64,000 bases of DNA, from positions 2,046,001-2,110,000 of the forward strand of contig NC_009712.1 in assembly GCF_000017625.1 (NCBI RefSeq), given 5' to 3'. Made by a program: the position numbers and the translations under genes. Each line of letters begins with the position of its first letter. Position 1 is the stretch's first letter. This DNA is from Methanoregula boonei 6A8. Lineage in GTDB: Archaea > Halobacteriota > Methanomicrobia > Methanomicrobiales > Methanospirillaceae. Shown in pieces: positions 26,785 through 35,611 of the stretch. Under the pieces are notes generated by a model. It was not told the origin of the DNA and ran no database searches. It saw only the letters and a program-made list of their open reading frames with translations.

Positions 26785-28328
26785 GGCTCTCCATCCTCTT
26801 TTATCAGGTAGTGGAGGGGATCGGGCTGACGGTACCACCAGTCCTTGTAGGTGTTCTCTGTTTTTTCGAGCATGGTCCGCTGGAACGCACTGCTTTTGAG
26901 CGACTGAAGCAGGAAATTCCCAAATGCGATCGCACCTGTGTACCCGCTTTGCCGGCTCCAGGGATCCGGATCGCCCCGGAGTGCGTGAATCCTGGTCATA
27001 CCTTTATCCCGCTTGAACGCTCCTCCCTGGAACGGACAGGTGAGAGCAATATCCGGATCAAGTTTTCTTGTTATGTGTGACTGTTCCGCTGCCTGGAACG
27101 TGTTGACCAGGATATCAAAGTCTCCTACATTTTTGATCAGGTTTTCGAGATCCCCGAGAATCAGGTTATCAAAATCCTGGCACATGGCTGCCGAAGATTT
27201 GAGTCCCAGTTCATCGAAGTACGGGAGCTGGGCAAGAAGCCGCCCCTGGCCGAGTGCGCCAAGCACTTCCACTTTCTTACCGTCGGCTTTAACTTTTGCA
27301 AATTCTTCCTGAATTGCCTTAAGCTTGGGAATCCAGACTTTATGTTCATCCTCGATGAGTTTCTCAATCTCTTTTGATTTCCCGGTATGTTTTCCAATCT
27401 CCCGCAGCCAGGCGTCCGTGTTTGCAATACCCATCGGGGAAGGATAGAGGAAATAGGGGACACCGTATTCCTGTTCAAGTCCCCGGGAGAGGTAATCAGT
27501 GTAGGTCGGGCACAAGGGTGCCGTTACCGCAGCTTCACTGAGCTGTTCCAGCTGCTCGACAGTTGCAAATTCCGGAATAAAATTGACCCGGAGCCCGACT
27601 TTTTCGAGCAATCTCTTGATCTCAAGCCTGTCCTGCCAGGTATACGAAAGCATGCTTGCAACATTGACCAGATCCTTCTGCTTCTTCTGCGGTTTTTTCA
27701 CAAGGTACTTCAGGACCCCATGCCAGAACGCATCGTACCCGGTCTGTACCAGCCGGGATCGCGAACCTTCGCAGTGGACCGGAACTATCCTGGCTTTCAC
27801 TTTTGGCTGAACCTCTGCAACCACTCCTTCAATATCCTCTCCGATGATCCCGGAGGTGCATGAAGTCATAACGAATATGGCCTTGGGATTGTAGCGGCGT
27901 TGTGCCTCAAATATGGCACTCTTGAGTTTTTCGGTTGCGCCATAGACAACATCATTTTCCCGGAGGTTGGTGGTTATCCAGTGGAGATCATATTCTGCCG
28001 GTCGCCCGAGTTCAACCGGAACACCGCGGTACAGTTCCCGGTACCCAAGAGCGGATGAGGAACATCCAACCGGTGCATGGTAAACTACCGCTGCATCGCG
28101 TATCGTTCCCACCCGTACCGTGAGATAGAAGTTGAGCACGCAGCCTGAGGTCTGCTGGAATTTTCGTTCCCGACGCGTAAGGGTTCCTTCACGCGCCTCC
28201 TTTACCAGATCGCTGGCCTTTCCGTACCAGACATTAATCCCATTTGCACGCTGTTCACGGTTCGGGCACGTTGCTTCCTCAAGATTGATCTTGGAATCGA
28301 TAATATGTGGTGATTTATTTTCAGTCAT
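26781..28328 (-). CDS. Nitrogenase-like alpha (D) subunit, copy 2
   Basis: 515 residues from ATG 28328 (MTENKSPHIIDSK), preceded by GAGGTG. The longer frame upstream crosses the promoter and was rejected. Cysteines: TSGCVLNFYL (C63), HAPVGCSSSALGYRE (C89), MTSCTSGIIGEDIEG. Cofactor-type Cys in TAPLCPTYTDYLSRGLEQEY and His in TRIHALRGDP are retained. The protein is closer to copy 3 than to copy 1 in several blocks (RRYNPKAIFV, APLCPTYTDYL). First gene of the minus-strand unit D2-K2-anfO-like, under the two-box promoter at 28469-28531. Confidence 0.85.
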   Translation of the reverse strand: MTENKSPHIIDSKINLEEATCPNREQRANGINVWYGKASDLVKEAREGTLTRRERKFQQTSGCVLNFYLTVRVGTIRDAAVVYHAPVGCSSSALGYRELYRGVPVELGRPAEYDLHWITTNLRENDVVYGATEKLKSAIFEAQRRYNPKAIFVMTSCTSGIIGEDIEGVVAEVQPKVKARIVPVHCEGSRSRLVQTGYDAFWHGVLKYLVKKPQKKQKDLVNVASMLSYTWQDRLEIKRLLEKVGLRVNFIPEFATVEQLEQLSEAAVTAPLCPTYTDYLSRGLEQEYGVPYFLYPSPMGIANTDAWLREIGKHTGKSKEIEKLIEDEHKVWIPKLKAIQEEFAKVKADGKKVEVLGALGQGRLLAQLPYFDELGLKSSAAMCQDFDNLILGDLENLIKNVGDFDILVNTFQAAEQSHITRKLDPDIALTCPFQGGAFKRDKGMTRIHALRGDPDPWSRQSGYTGAIAFGNFLLQSLKSSAFQRTMLEKTENTYKDWWYRQPDPLHYLIKEDGEP

Positions 28329-28468
28329 GTTCGGGCACCTCTTGCTTTTTGAGGATTTCCTGACGGCAGCACGGTCAGCGAACGTGGAGTTCCTGATACC
28401 GTTCTCCCTCCAAGGGCTCTTTGTTTTGTCATGGTGATCTCTCAATTTTTTTATCTGAAGGATAGGTG

Positions 28469-28531
28469 AAATATACAGGGCAATCAGCAAATTTTGATGG
28501 GGATATGTGAAAATTTACAAAGAAGCGGCAA
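28469..28531 (-). promoter_or_regulatory. Two-box promoter of the D2-K2 operon
   Basis: Minus strand: box 1 TTGCCGCTTC begins at 28531, box 2 TTGCTGATTGCCC at 28490 (41 bp apart) and TATATTTC at 28475 (15 bp further). The leader to the ATG at 28328 would be about 120 nt. The segment from 28532 to about 28750 shows no other feature. Confidence 0.65.
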
Positions 28532-28751
28532 TATTTGAACAGAAAATATGGAATTTGCAACCATGATCCGGTTGAGGGCGTTTTGGCTCTCAAAGGAAAA
28601 CTGAAATGCCGGAATTCCTCCGGGATCTGCAAAAAGCGAAACGGTTTTCCCACACGTCCGGTATGATGGGGGCAATGATGGCCCCTCGTAAAAATTGTGT
28701 ATCTGGAGGGAGATGCATGAGGGCAGGACAGTATCCGGTTTGTGCCAGACT

Positions 28752-28817
28752 CTGCATAATTAGTTCGTGATTTTGGCGTTTTACGGTTAATTTTGCCTTT
28801 TTTTAAGGGTTTATATT
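28752..28817 (+). promoter_or_regulatory. Promoter of the DUF4418 operon, with a weak two-box resemblance
   Basis: A strong TATA element (TTTATATT) lies at 28810-28817, about 40 bp before the ATG at 28858. TTGCC at 28793 is 19 bp before TATATT, and CTGCA lies exactly 41 bp upstream of it at 28752. The geometry fits the two-box set, but both boxes carry mismatches, so membership is uncertain. Confidence 0.35.
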
Positions 28818-28857
28818 CCTCGCAGGGTGAATTAGTAGAACTATACTGGTGAACAGA

Positions 28858-29346
28858 ATGGTATCGGTTGGAAAAACACAAAATCTTATCATTACAGGAA
28901 TTTTCATTCTCCTTGGCCTGCTTATTGTGCTGACGCCGTGGTATATCTTCCCGATCTGTGAGATCGCCGAAAAGTCGGGGTCCATGCAGATGGGAACCAG
29001 CGGTGACAACTCCATGAATATGAACATGGACAGTGGTACGCACATGGTCTGCTGGTACACCGCCGAAGCAGAAGCGGGTACCGGAGCGCTGGTGATCCTC
29101 GTCGGGCTGGTCCTGTTCGCGCTGCCAAACCGTGATTCACGCCGGTCTCTTGGGGTTATCGCTATTGGCCTTGGGGTCGTCACCGTACTATTGCCGACCT
29201 ACCTTATCGGGATGTGTACCTCTTCCCCGGACACTCCGTGCAATATAGGGACAAAACCTGCACTGATCCTTTTGGGAGTACTCACTGCAATTACCGGCAT
29301 TTACCTGTTCCTTGCAAAGGGCGATTCCCCAACCCAACCGGTCTGA
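28858..29346 (+). CDS. DUF4418 membrane protein with methionine-rich loop
   Basis: 163 residues, with four hydrophobic segments: LIITGIFILLGLLIVLTPWY, TGALVILVGLVLFALP, LGVIAIGLGVVTVLLPTY and ALILLGVLTAITGIYLFL. A loop after TM1 is methionine-rich (MQMGTSGDNSMNMNMDSG), and cysteines occur in FPICEI, HMVCWY, IGMCTS and TPCNIG. This is the DUF4418 family, often encoded with FtsX/LolD-type ABC transporters as here (3-bp gap to the permease). The Met-rich loop suggests binding of a soft metal such as Cu(I), or a thioether-related role; this is inference. ATG 28858 is preferred to an in-frame GTG at 28849. Confidence 0.8.
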   Translation: MVSVGKTQNLIITGIFILLGLLIVLTPWYIFPICEIAEKSGSMQMGTSGDNSMNMNMDSGTHMVCWYTAEAEAGTGALVILVGLVLFALPNRDSRRSLGVIAIGLGVVTVLLPTYLIGMCTSSPDTPCNIGTKPALILLGVLTAITGIYLFLAKGDSPTQPV

Positions 29347-29349
29347 TCT

Positions 29350-30537
29350 ATGTTTGGACTTATTGCCCGTAGTATTATTCACCGCCCGGTAAGAAACGGG
29401 GCCCTCATTCTGGCGTTTGCCTTCATAGCTGCAAGCCTCTTCTCCAGTCACTACCTGCTCGCCGGTGCTTCAGACAGTGTGAAATCCGAAATTGCGAAAC
29501 TGGGGGCAGATATCATTGTAGTGCCTCAGGAGTATACCGCTGACAGCGAGGCGGTTCTCCTCAGGGGAGAACCCTCCACATTCTTTTTTAATGATTCTGT
29601 GGTCCCCCTCATCAGGAATGTCTCCGGTGTTCAACAGGTTGAACCACAGATCTTTATTGCGACCCTTTCCGCGAGCTGCTGCTCCCTTCCGGTTCAGCTC
29701 ATTGCCATTGATCCCACCCAGGATTTTACGATTACCCCCTGGCTCGAAGCAAACCAGCAGAAACCGCTTGGTCAGGACGAAATCATAGTCGGGAATAAAA
29801 TAGTGCCCCAGGTCGGGTCCAATCTTACGTTTTATGGTCACACTTTCAGGATCGTGGGAAAACTCGATCCCACGGGGACCGGACTGGATACCTCGATATT
29901 TCTCCGTACTGCTGACGCATATACGATGGCAGAGGAGTCAAATAAAACCGCGGTAAAGCCGCTTGTCCTTCCCAAGGGTGTTGCGTCTGCCGTACTTGTA
30001 CAGGTGAATGACGCCGCCGAGACGACCAATGTGTCCTATCGCATCGTAGAGCAGGTTCCCGGAACAAGAGTACTCACTTCATCGGCCCTGGTCAGCACGG
30101 TATCCGATCAACTGGCAGGAATTACGCAGATTCTTGATCTCTCTGCGCTTGTCGCCACGCTCATTTCCCTGCCCCTGATTGCCCTGATATCGCTGATGGT
30201 AGTAAATGAACGCCGGCGGGAGATTGGGGTGTTGCGGGCCCTTGGGGCTACACGGGCAATGATATTCCGTCTTATCCTCGGGGAATCGGTTATTATTGCA
30301 GCGATCGGGGGCATCCTGGGGATTGCATCATCCTGGATCATTCTCATACTGTTCCAGGGTTATATTGCAGAGGTCACCCGTATCCCCCTCTCCATGCCGG
30401 TTATATCATCCCTTGGATACATTTCTGCTCTCACCCTCATTGTGACCGTGGCAGTTGGCGGTCTTGCAGCGCTCTACCCTGCCGTGCGGAGTGCACTCAT
30501 CGAACCCTATGAAGCGATACGGAGCGGTGAACTATGA
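29350..30537 (+). CDS. FtsX/MacB-type ABC permease
   Basis: 395 residues with the FtsX/MacB layout: one N-terminal membrane segment (GALILAFAFIAASLFSSHYL), a large external domain (about 45-255), then three C-terminal membrane segments ending SLGYISALTLIVTVAVGGL. The external domain has a vicinal cysteine pair (SASCCSLPVQLIAIDP), matched by PCCSDFVQIIAIDP in the paralogue at 40344-41579. The gene sits between DUF4418 and its ATPase with a 4-bp overlap to the latter. Such systems move lipoproteins or peptides, or transmit force, rather than import solutes. Confidence 0.88.
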   Translation: MFGLIARSIIHRPVRNGALILAFAFIAASLFSSHYLLAGASDSVKSEIAKLGADIIVVPQEYTADSEAVLLRGEPSTFFFNDSVVPLIRNVSGVQQVEPQIFIATLSASCCSLPVQLIAIDPTQDFTITPWLEANQQKPLGQDEIIVGNKIVPQVGSNLTFYGHTFRIVGKLDPTGTGLDTSIFLRTADAYTMAEESNKTAVKPLVLPKGVASAVLVQVNDAAETTNVSYRIVEQVPGTRVLTSSALVSTVSDQLAGITQILDLSALVATLISLPLIALISLMVVNERRREIGVLRALGATRAMIFRLILGESVIIAAIGGILGIASSWIILILFQGYIAEVTRIPLSMPVISSLGYISALTLIVTVAVGGLAALYPAVRSALIEPYEAIRSGEL

Positions 30538-31214
30538 TCGAAGCCAGAGGTCTTGTAAAGACCTATTATGACGGGGAACGGGAAATCCGGCCGCTTAACG
30601 GGACGGACTTTGTCTGCAGCGCCGGAGAGTTTGTCCTTATTGTGGGCAGATCAGGGTCCGGGAAAACAACGCTCCTGAATGTCATTGGCGGGCTGACCCG
30701 ACCGACTACGGGGAGCGTACAGGTTGTGGGAAAGGATATCCTGGCATTATCCGATGCAGAATGTGCGGCCCTGAGATCCCGCAACATCGGATTTGTTTTC
30801 CAGTTCCCGGGGCTGCTCTCTACACTTTCTGCCCGGGAGAATGTTGCATTGTCAGGAGAGATTGCGGGAACTACCGGAAAGCATGCCAGTAACGAACGGG
30901 CCAGTAATCTCCTTGCACGTGTCGGCCTTGGGGAAAAAGCAGACAGCCCCCCCTCGCATCTCTCCGGAGGGGAACTCAAACGGACCGCCATTGCCCGGGC
31001 GCTCATGAACCATCCCTCACTCCTCCTCGCAGATGAACCGACTGCAGATCTTGATGGGGATACAGAACGGGAAGTAATGGAACTGTTCCGAGAAATTAAC
31101 CGGGAGGGCACGACCATCATCATGGTAACCCATAATATGGACATCGCATCGTATGCCTCCCGCGTTGTGCGCATGGAAAAGGGCAAACTCGTTCCGGTCG
31201 AGCTGGTGAAATAG
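30534..31214 (+). CDS. LolD/MacB-type ABC transporter ATPase
   Basis: 226-residue nucleotide-binding subunit. Walker A GRSGSGKTTLLN (about residue 38), Q-loop in NIGFVFQFPGLLSTLSAREN, signature LSGGELKRTAIARALM, Walker B SLLLADEPTADLD and switch His in MVTHNMD are all intact. It starts inside the permease stop (ATGA overlap). Partner of the FtsX-type permease; the second FtsX-type permease at 40344 has no ATPase of its own in the window and might share this one. Confidence 0.92.
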   Translation: MIEARGLVKTYYDGEREIRPLNGTDFVCSAGEFVLIVGRSGSGKTTLLNVIGGLTRPTTGSVQVVGKDILALSDAECAALRSRNIGFVFQFPGLLSTLSARENVALSGEIAGTTGKHASNERASNLLARVGLGEKADSPPSHLSGGELKRTAIARALMNHPSLLLADEPTADLDGDTEREVMELFREINREGTTIIMVTHNMDIASYASRVVRMEKGKLVPVELVK

Positions 31215-31374
31215 CTGGTAATACCGGTAACTTTTTTTCGCGCCTCCGTGCCCGCGACTCCTTCTTCCTGAAGCTCAGGCACCTGTTTTCTGACTCCCGG
31301 GTGCATGAGAGGGCCAGCAGAGGATCGCATCAGGGAGAAATTTCCCGGCTGCTTCATCCGGCAATGTTCCAAAA

Positions 31375-31393
31375 ATCGCACTATTTGTGCGAT
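31375..31393 (+). promoter_or_regulatory. Inverted repeat ATCGCAC-N5-GTGCGAT before the nifH-like gene
   Basis: Perfect 7-bp arms with a 5-nt spacer, ending 2 bp before box 1 of the two-box promoter. It is absent from the other two-box promoters, so it may bind an extra regulator of the single reductase gene. The stretch from 31215 to 31374 shows nothing I can support. Confidence 0.45.
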
Positions 31394-31395
31394 AA

Positions 31396-31459
31396 TTGCC
31401 GCATTATCTGCAACATCGGATCAACCCTGCCAATTCTTGCTGATTTCTCCATGTATATG
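31396..31459 (+). promoter_or_regulatory. Two-box promoter of the nifH-like/D3/K3 operon
   Basis: Box 1 TTGCCGCATTAT at 31396, box 2 TTGCTGATTTCTCC at 31437 (41 bp apart), TATATG at 31454 (17 bp further), ATG at 31493. The best match to the consensus among the seven sites. Confidence 0.7.
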
Positions 31460-31492
31460 CCTCGGGGAGAGAGAGTAATTTAAGGATTCGTT

Positions 31493-32467
31493 ATGGCAAA
31501 ACAGAGAAACATTGCGATATATGGAAAAGGCGGCATCGGAAAGTCCACCACCTCGTCCAATATCAGTGCCGCACTCTCGGAACTTGGCCTCAAAGTGATG
31601 CAGATCGGATGTGATCCCAAGAGCGATTCAACAAACACGCTCCGGGGAGGCCGGTTCATCCCGACAGTTCTGGATTCCCTGAGAAGCGGAAAGAGGGTTG
31701 AGACAAGTGACATTATCCACGAAGGATTCAATGGTGTCCTCTGCGTTGAAGCCGGGGGCCCTGAGCCCGGCGTCGGCTGTGCCGGCCGCGGCATCATCAC
31801 CGCAATTGAACTCCTCCGCCAGCGGAAGGTCTTTGAAGAGTTCAAACCGGATGTCGTTATTTACGATGTCCTTGGGGATGTGGTCTGCGGGGGATTTGGT
31901 ATACCCATCCGTGAAGGCGTGGCCGAACAGGTCTACACCGTGAGTTCGTCCGACTTCATGGCGATTTATGCGGCAAACAATCTCTTCAAAGGCATCAAGA
32001 AGTATGCGAACAGCGGGGGAGCATTGTTCTCCGGTATCATAGCAAATTCCACAAACCTGCCTGTACAGCGCGAGATTGTCGAGGACTTTGCCGCTTCCAC
32101 AAAGACAACTATTGCAGAATATGTTCCCCGTTCGCTTACCGTAACCAAAAGTGAGCTCCAGGGAAAGACTGTGATAGAGGCGGCTCCGGAGTCGGAGCAG
32201 GCCGAGGTCTACCGTGTCCTTGCAAAGAAGATCCTCAGTAATCAGGACCGGTATGTCCCGGCTCCGCTGGATACCGACCAGCTCAAAGACTGGGCCGAGA
32301 GCTGGTCTGACAAACTGCTCGAGCAGCGCGACTCCCCGACCCATGTGAAGTGTGAACTCGAATGCATTGTCCCCGGCGCAGAGCCAATTATTGCAAAACC
32401 CCGATCCCAGCGATCTCCTGCAGTAAAAGCGGCCACTCCCCGGAGAACTGCCAAAGCAAAAGGATGA
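31493..32467 (+). CDS. NifH-like ATP-dependent reductase (Fe protein)
   Basis: Homodimeric Fe protein that would pass electrons with ATP hydrolysis to the D/K subunits. P-loop [14 protein letters not shown] (about residue 10-23), switch DPKSDST, the [4Fe-4S] cysteines C96 (GVGCAGRG) and C132 (DVVCGGFG), and the arginine of CAGRG that is the ADP-ribosylation site in NifH. At 324 residues it is longer than NifH (about 290) because of a lysine/arginine-rich tail (from about 290). It is the only H gene in the window, so it must serve three D/K pairs or others lie elsewhere. The first gene of H-D3-K3, with 4 bp to D3. Confidence 0.92.
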   Translation: MAKQRNIAIYGKGGIGKSTTSSNISAALSELGLKVMQIGCDPKSDSTNTLRGGRFIPTVLDSLRSGKRVETSDIIHEGFNGVLCVEAGGPEPGVGCAGRGIITAIELLRQRKVFEEFKPDVVIYDVLGDVVCGGFGIPIREGVAEQVYTVSSSDFMAIYAANNLFKGIKKYANSGGALFSGIIANSTNLPVQREIVEDFAASTKTTIAEYVPRSLTVTKSELQGKTVIEAAPESEQAEVYRVLAKKILSNQDRYVPAPLDTDQLKDWAESWSDKLLEQRDSPTHVKCELECIVPGAEPIIAKPRSQRSPAVKAATPRRTAKAKG

Positions 32468-32471
32468 TAGT

Positions 32472-34022
32472 ATGACAAAAAACCAGGCACCTCATCTTGT
32501 CAATGAACAGATCAATCTTGCTGATGCAACCTGCCCGAACCGCGAGGAGCGGGCACACGGGATCAATGTGTACTATGGAAAAGCATCTGAACTCCTGCGT
32601 GATGCCAGGAGTGGAAACCTCAAACAGGTTGACCGCAAATTCCAGCAGACCTCAGGCTGCACACTGAACTTCTACCTGACAGTCCGGGTCAACACCATCC
32701 GGGATGCTGCCATTGTTTACCATGCGCCGGTCGGTTGCTCTTGCCCGTCTCTCGGGTACCGTGAGCTGTTCCAGCACATCCCGACAAGCATGGGCATGCC
32801 CGAGAATTACGATCTTCACTGGCTGACCACCAGCATGAACGAGAAGGATATGGTCTATGGGTCTACGGACAAGCTCAAGGCTGCAATTCTTGAGGCACAG
32901 CGCCGTTACGATCCCAAGGCGATCTTCGTCCTGACTTCCTGTGCATCGGGAATCATCGGTGAGGATATAGAAGGGGCAGTTAACGAGGTCCAGCCAAAGG
33001 TACGTGGACGGATCGTTCCCATCCATTGCGAGGGTATACGATCGCGGCTGGTGCAGACCGGGTACGATGCGTTCTGGCATGCCGTCCTGAAGTACCTTGT
33101 GAAAAAACCGCAGAAGAAACAGAAAGACCTGGTCAATGTTGCAAGCATGCTTTCGTATACCTGGCAGGACAGGCTTGAGATCAAGAGACTCCTTGGGAAG
33201 ATGGGGCTGCGGGTAAACTATGTGCCGGAGTTCGCGTCCGTGGAACAGTTCGAGCAGCTCTCGGAAGCCGCGGTGACGGCACCATTGTGCCCTACCTACA
33301 CCGATTACCTCTCCCGGGGACTCGAACAGGAATACGGTGTGCCGTTCTTCATGTACCCGTCACCGATGGGATTTTCCGGTACCGACGGCTGGCTTCGGGA
33401 GATAGGAAAATACACGGGTAAGGAGAAAGAGGCCGAAGTGGTCATTGCAGAAGAGCACAGGAAATGGGACCCGAAACTCGCGGCGATCCAGGAAGAGTTC
33501 CTTCATATCAAGCCAAACGGGGAGAAAGTGGAAGTGCTCGGCGCACTCGGCCAGGGGCGGCTGCTTGCACAGGTGCCGTACTTCGATGAACTCGGGGTCA
33601 AATCATCAGCCGCGATGTGCCAGGACTATGATAACCTCATCATTGACGAGTTGGAAAAAGTGATCGCGCAGGTCGGAGACTTCGATATCCTGGTCAACAC
33701 GTTCCAGGCTGCCGAGCAGACCCATATCAACCGGATTCTCGACCCGGACATGACGCTTACGTGCCCGTTCCAAGGAAGCGCCTACAAGCGCCTGAAAGGC
33801 GTTACCCGTGTACACGCACTCCGGGGTGACCCGAACCTCTGGGCCCAGCAGAGCGCCTATGCCGGTGCTGTTGCGTACGGGAATTTCCTGCTCCAGGCAT
33901 TCAAGAGCAGATCCCTCCAACAGACCATGAAAGAGAAGACTGCGGACAACTACAAGGCCTGGTACTTTGAACAGGACAATCCGCTCTACTTCAGGGACAA
34001 CGACGAACCGGTGGTCTCGTGA
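32472..34022 (+). CDS. Nitrogenase-like alpha (D) subunit, copy 3
   Basis: 516 residues. Cysteines at 63, 89 and 157 (TSGCTLNFYL, HAPVGCSCPSLGYRE, LTSCASGIIGEDIEG) correspond in spacing to Cys62, 88 and 154 of Azotobacter NifD. C273 (APLCPTYTDYLSRG) and H448 (TRVHALRGDP) correspond to cofactor ligands Cys275 and His442. This makes an active-site metallocluster likely. The product overlaps K3 by 4 bp. The combination H-D-K, no NifEN and a sulfur setting suits the methylthio-alkane reductase family (MarHDK of Rhodospirillum rubrum), which cleaves C-S bonds of thioethers to methanethiol; the exact substrate is inference. Confidence 0.87.
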   Translation: MTKNQAPHLVNEQINLADATCPNREERAHGINVYYGKASELLRDARSGNLKQVDRKFQQTSGCTLNFYLTVRVNTIRDAAIVYHAPVGCSCPSLGYRELFQHIPTSMGMPENYDLHWLTTSMNEKDMVYGSTDKLKAAILEAQRRYDPKAIFVLTSCASGIIGEDIEGAVNEVQPKVRGRIVPIHCEGIRSRLVQTGYDAFWHAVLKYLVKKPQKKQKDLVNVASMLSYTWQDRLEIKRLLGKMGLRVNYVPEFASVEQFEQLSEAAVTAPLCPTYTDYLSRGLEQEYGVPFFMYPSPMGFSGTDGWLREIGKYTGKEKEAEVVIAEEHRKWDPKLAAIQEEFLHIKPNGEKVEVLGALGQGRLLAQVPYFDELGVKSSAAMCQDYDNLIIDELEKVIAQVGDFDILVNTFQAAEQTHINRILDPDMTLTCPFQGSAYKRLKGVTRVHALRGDPNLWAQQSAYAGAVAYGNFLLQAFKSRSLQQTMKEKTADNYKAWYFEQDNPLYFRDNDEPVVS

Positions 34023-35365
34023 CAGAAGCAGAAACCGTACCTCAGGATATTGATACCCGGTACCCCGAGGTTGTGGAGGCACCGCGGTGGACCTGCTCAC
34101 TTGGGGGAGCATACATTACGAGTACCGGGGTCTACGGAGTAGTCCCCATCCTCCATGCCGGGGCAGGCTGTGGCATTGCTCAACTGCTTGGCGTGTACTA
34201 TGCAGCGGGTGAGAATGCTGCCGGCGGGCAGGGCGGGACGAGCACTCCCTGTTCATGCCTTATCGAGAAGCACGTGATCTTCGGCGGGGAGGACAAACTC
34301 CGGAAGCTGATCGATTCAACGATCCAGCTGATGGAGGGCGATCTCTACGTGGTAATCTCCGGGTGTGTCCCGGCGCTGATCGGAGACGACGTTGACTCCG
34401 TAGTCAGGGAGTTCAAAGGGAAAGCAGATGTCATCTTTGTTAATACCGCCGGGTTCAAGGGCAACACGTTCGATGGCTACGAGGAGTTCCTAGGTGCGGT
34501 CATTGACCAGTTCCTGGAACCAAGGAAAAAGAAGAAGAAGGTTGTCAACATCCTCGGGGTCGTTCCCTTCCAGCACGTCTTCTGGAAAGGCGACCTCAAT
34601 GTCGTCAAGAACCTGTTGGCAAAGATCGGCGTGGAGGCAAATATCCTCTTCACCCAGTTCGATGGCGTCAAAAAACTCAAAGAGATTCCGGAAGCGGAAC
34701 TCAACATCGTCCTTTCCACCTGGAACGGGCACAAGGCTGCCGGAAAACTCAAAGAGAGATTCGGCCAGGAATACCTGACGTTCCCAAGCCCGCCAATCGG
34801 GCCGAAGCAGACGTCAGAATTCCTCCGCTCCGTGGCAAAGAAACTCAGGATCCCCAAAAAGGATGTGGAACGGGTCATCGCAGAGGAAGAGCGGCACGTA
34901 TACCGGTTCACCGAGTACCTGACCGATGCAATCATCATAGGCCTTCCCCATCCGTACGCAGCCTTTGTCGGGGATTCCAACACCGTAATTGGCATTGCAA
35001 AATACCTTGCAAACGAGGTCGGGTACCTTCCCGAGGTGGTGCAGATTACCGATGAACCCCCCGAGGAAGCCCGGGAGTGGATCCGGCGGGAGCTGACCGA
35101 GAACATCGAGTCCACGATCAAACCGGATATCCTCTTCGAGAAAGACACGTTCCGGATCCGTGAGAACCTGCGGGACAGGAGTTTCCAAGTCATGCTCGCC
35201 ACCTCGCTTGAAAAGTGGCCTGCGGCAAAGGAATTCGGCGTTGCCCACCTGAGTGTTGGTTTCCCGATGTACGATCGCGTTATCGTTGACCGGAACTATG
35301 CCGGGTACAGAGGCGGGCTTGCTCTTCTGGAAGACCTCATCGCCAAATATGTCGGCCCTCTTTAA
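34019..35365 (+). CDS. Nitrogenase-like beta (K) subunit, copy 3
   Basis: 448 residues, start GTG 34019 overlapping the D3 stop (GTGA). Cysteines C26 (PRWTCSLGGAY), C51 (GAGCGIAQLL) and C116 (ISGCVPALIGDD) fit the NifK P-cluster pattern; the C26-C51 spacing of 25 equals that of NifK Cys70-Cys95. TPCSCLIEKHVIFGG has an extra cysteine compared with copies 1 and 2. The NILGVVPFQHVFWKGDL block is shared. A T8 tract follows the stop. Confidence 0.87.
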   Translation: MTEAETVPQDIDTRYPEVVEAPRWTCSLGGAYITSTGVYGVVPILHAGAGCGIAQLLGVYYAAGENAAGGQGGTSTPCSCLIEKHVIFGGEDKLRKLIDSTIQLMEGDLYVVISGCVPALIGDDVDSVVREFKGKADVIFVNTAGFKGNTFDGYEEFLGAVIDQFLEPRKKKKKVVNILGVVPFQHVFWKGDLNVVKNLLAKIGVEANILFTQFDGVKKLKEIPEAELNIVLSTWNGHKAAGKLKERFGQEYLTFPSPPIGPKQTSEFLRSVAKKLRIPKKDVERVIAEEERHVYRFTEYLTDAIIIGLPHPYAAFVGDSNTVIGIAKYLANEVGYLPEVVQITDEPPEEAREWIRRELTENIESTIKPDILFEKDTFRIRENLRDRSFQVMLATSLEKWPAAKEFGVAHLSVGFPMYDRVIVDRNYAGYRGGLALLEDLIAKYVGPL

Positions 35366-35378
35366 AAAAATCCATCTG

Positions 35379-35386
35379 TTTTTTTT
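35379..35386 (+). terminator. T8 tract after K3
   Basis: Eight T shortly after the K3 stop, before the separate two-box promoter of the ABC importer; consistent with archaeal termination. Confidence 0.45.
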
Positions 35387-35432
35387 GCAACAGCGGCCGG
35401 ATCCCGGATTCTGATAGTGAAGTTTTGAAAAA

Positions 35433-35498
35433 TTGCCGATATCATGAGGGTTTTTAGGAAATTCTGCCAGATTTTGCTGGTTTATTAACCACCATATT
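35433..35498 (+). promoter_or_regulatory. Two-box promoter of the ABC importer operon
   Basis: Box 1 TTGCCGATAT at 35433, box 2 TTGCTGGTTTATTAA at 35474 (41 bp apart). The TATA function may be TTTATTAA at 35481 or CATATTG at 35493 (19 bp after box 2). The leader to ATG 35612 is about 95 nt. Confidence 0.6.
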
Positions 35499-35611
35499 GT
35501 GTCCTGCCCTATGAAGTTAGGGGAGATCTATGCAACCAGGGATCACTCTGACAAAAGAAGGGAATTAATCCAGAGAGAATTTGAGAAAAAAACCACGAGT
35601 TTGAGGGAATT

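Noticed and set aside
26838-28490. Longer N-termini of D2 and K2
   Set aside because: The extended D2 frame runs through the two-box promoter; both extensions are unlike the paralogues, whose starts agree with 28328 and 26784.
16812-35365. True nitrogen-fixation (nif) cluster
   Set aside because: No nifE, nifN, nifI or classical nifB is present, the D/K proteins are shorter than NifDK, and the neighbours are sulfur genes. Nitrogen fixation is not supported from this window.
31493-35365. CfbCD (F430 synthesis) or BchLNB-like enzyme
   Set aside because: CfbD acts as a single D-type subunit with CfbC; here there are D/K pairs with cofactor-type Cys and His retained and no tetrapyrrole genes nearby.
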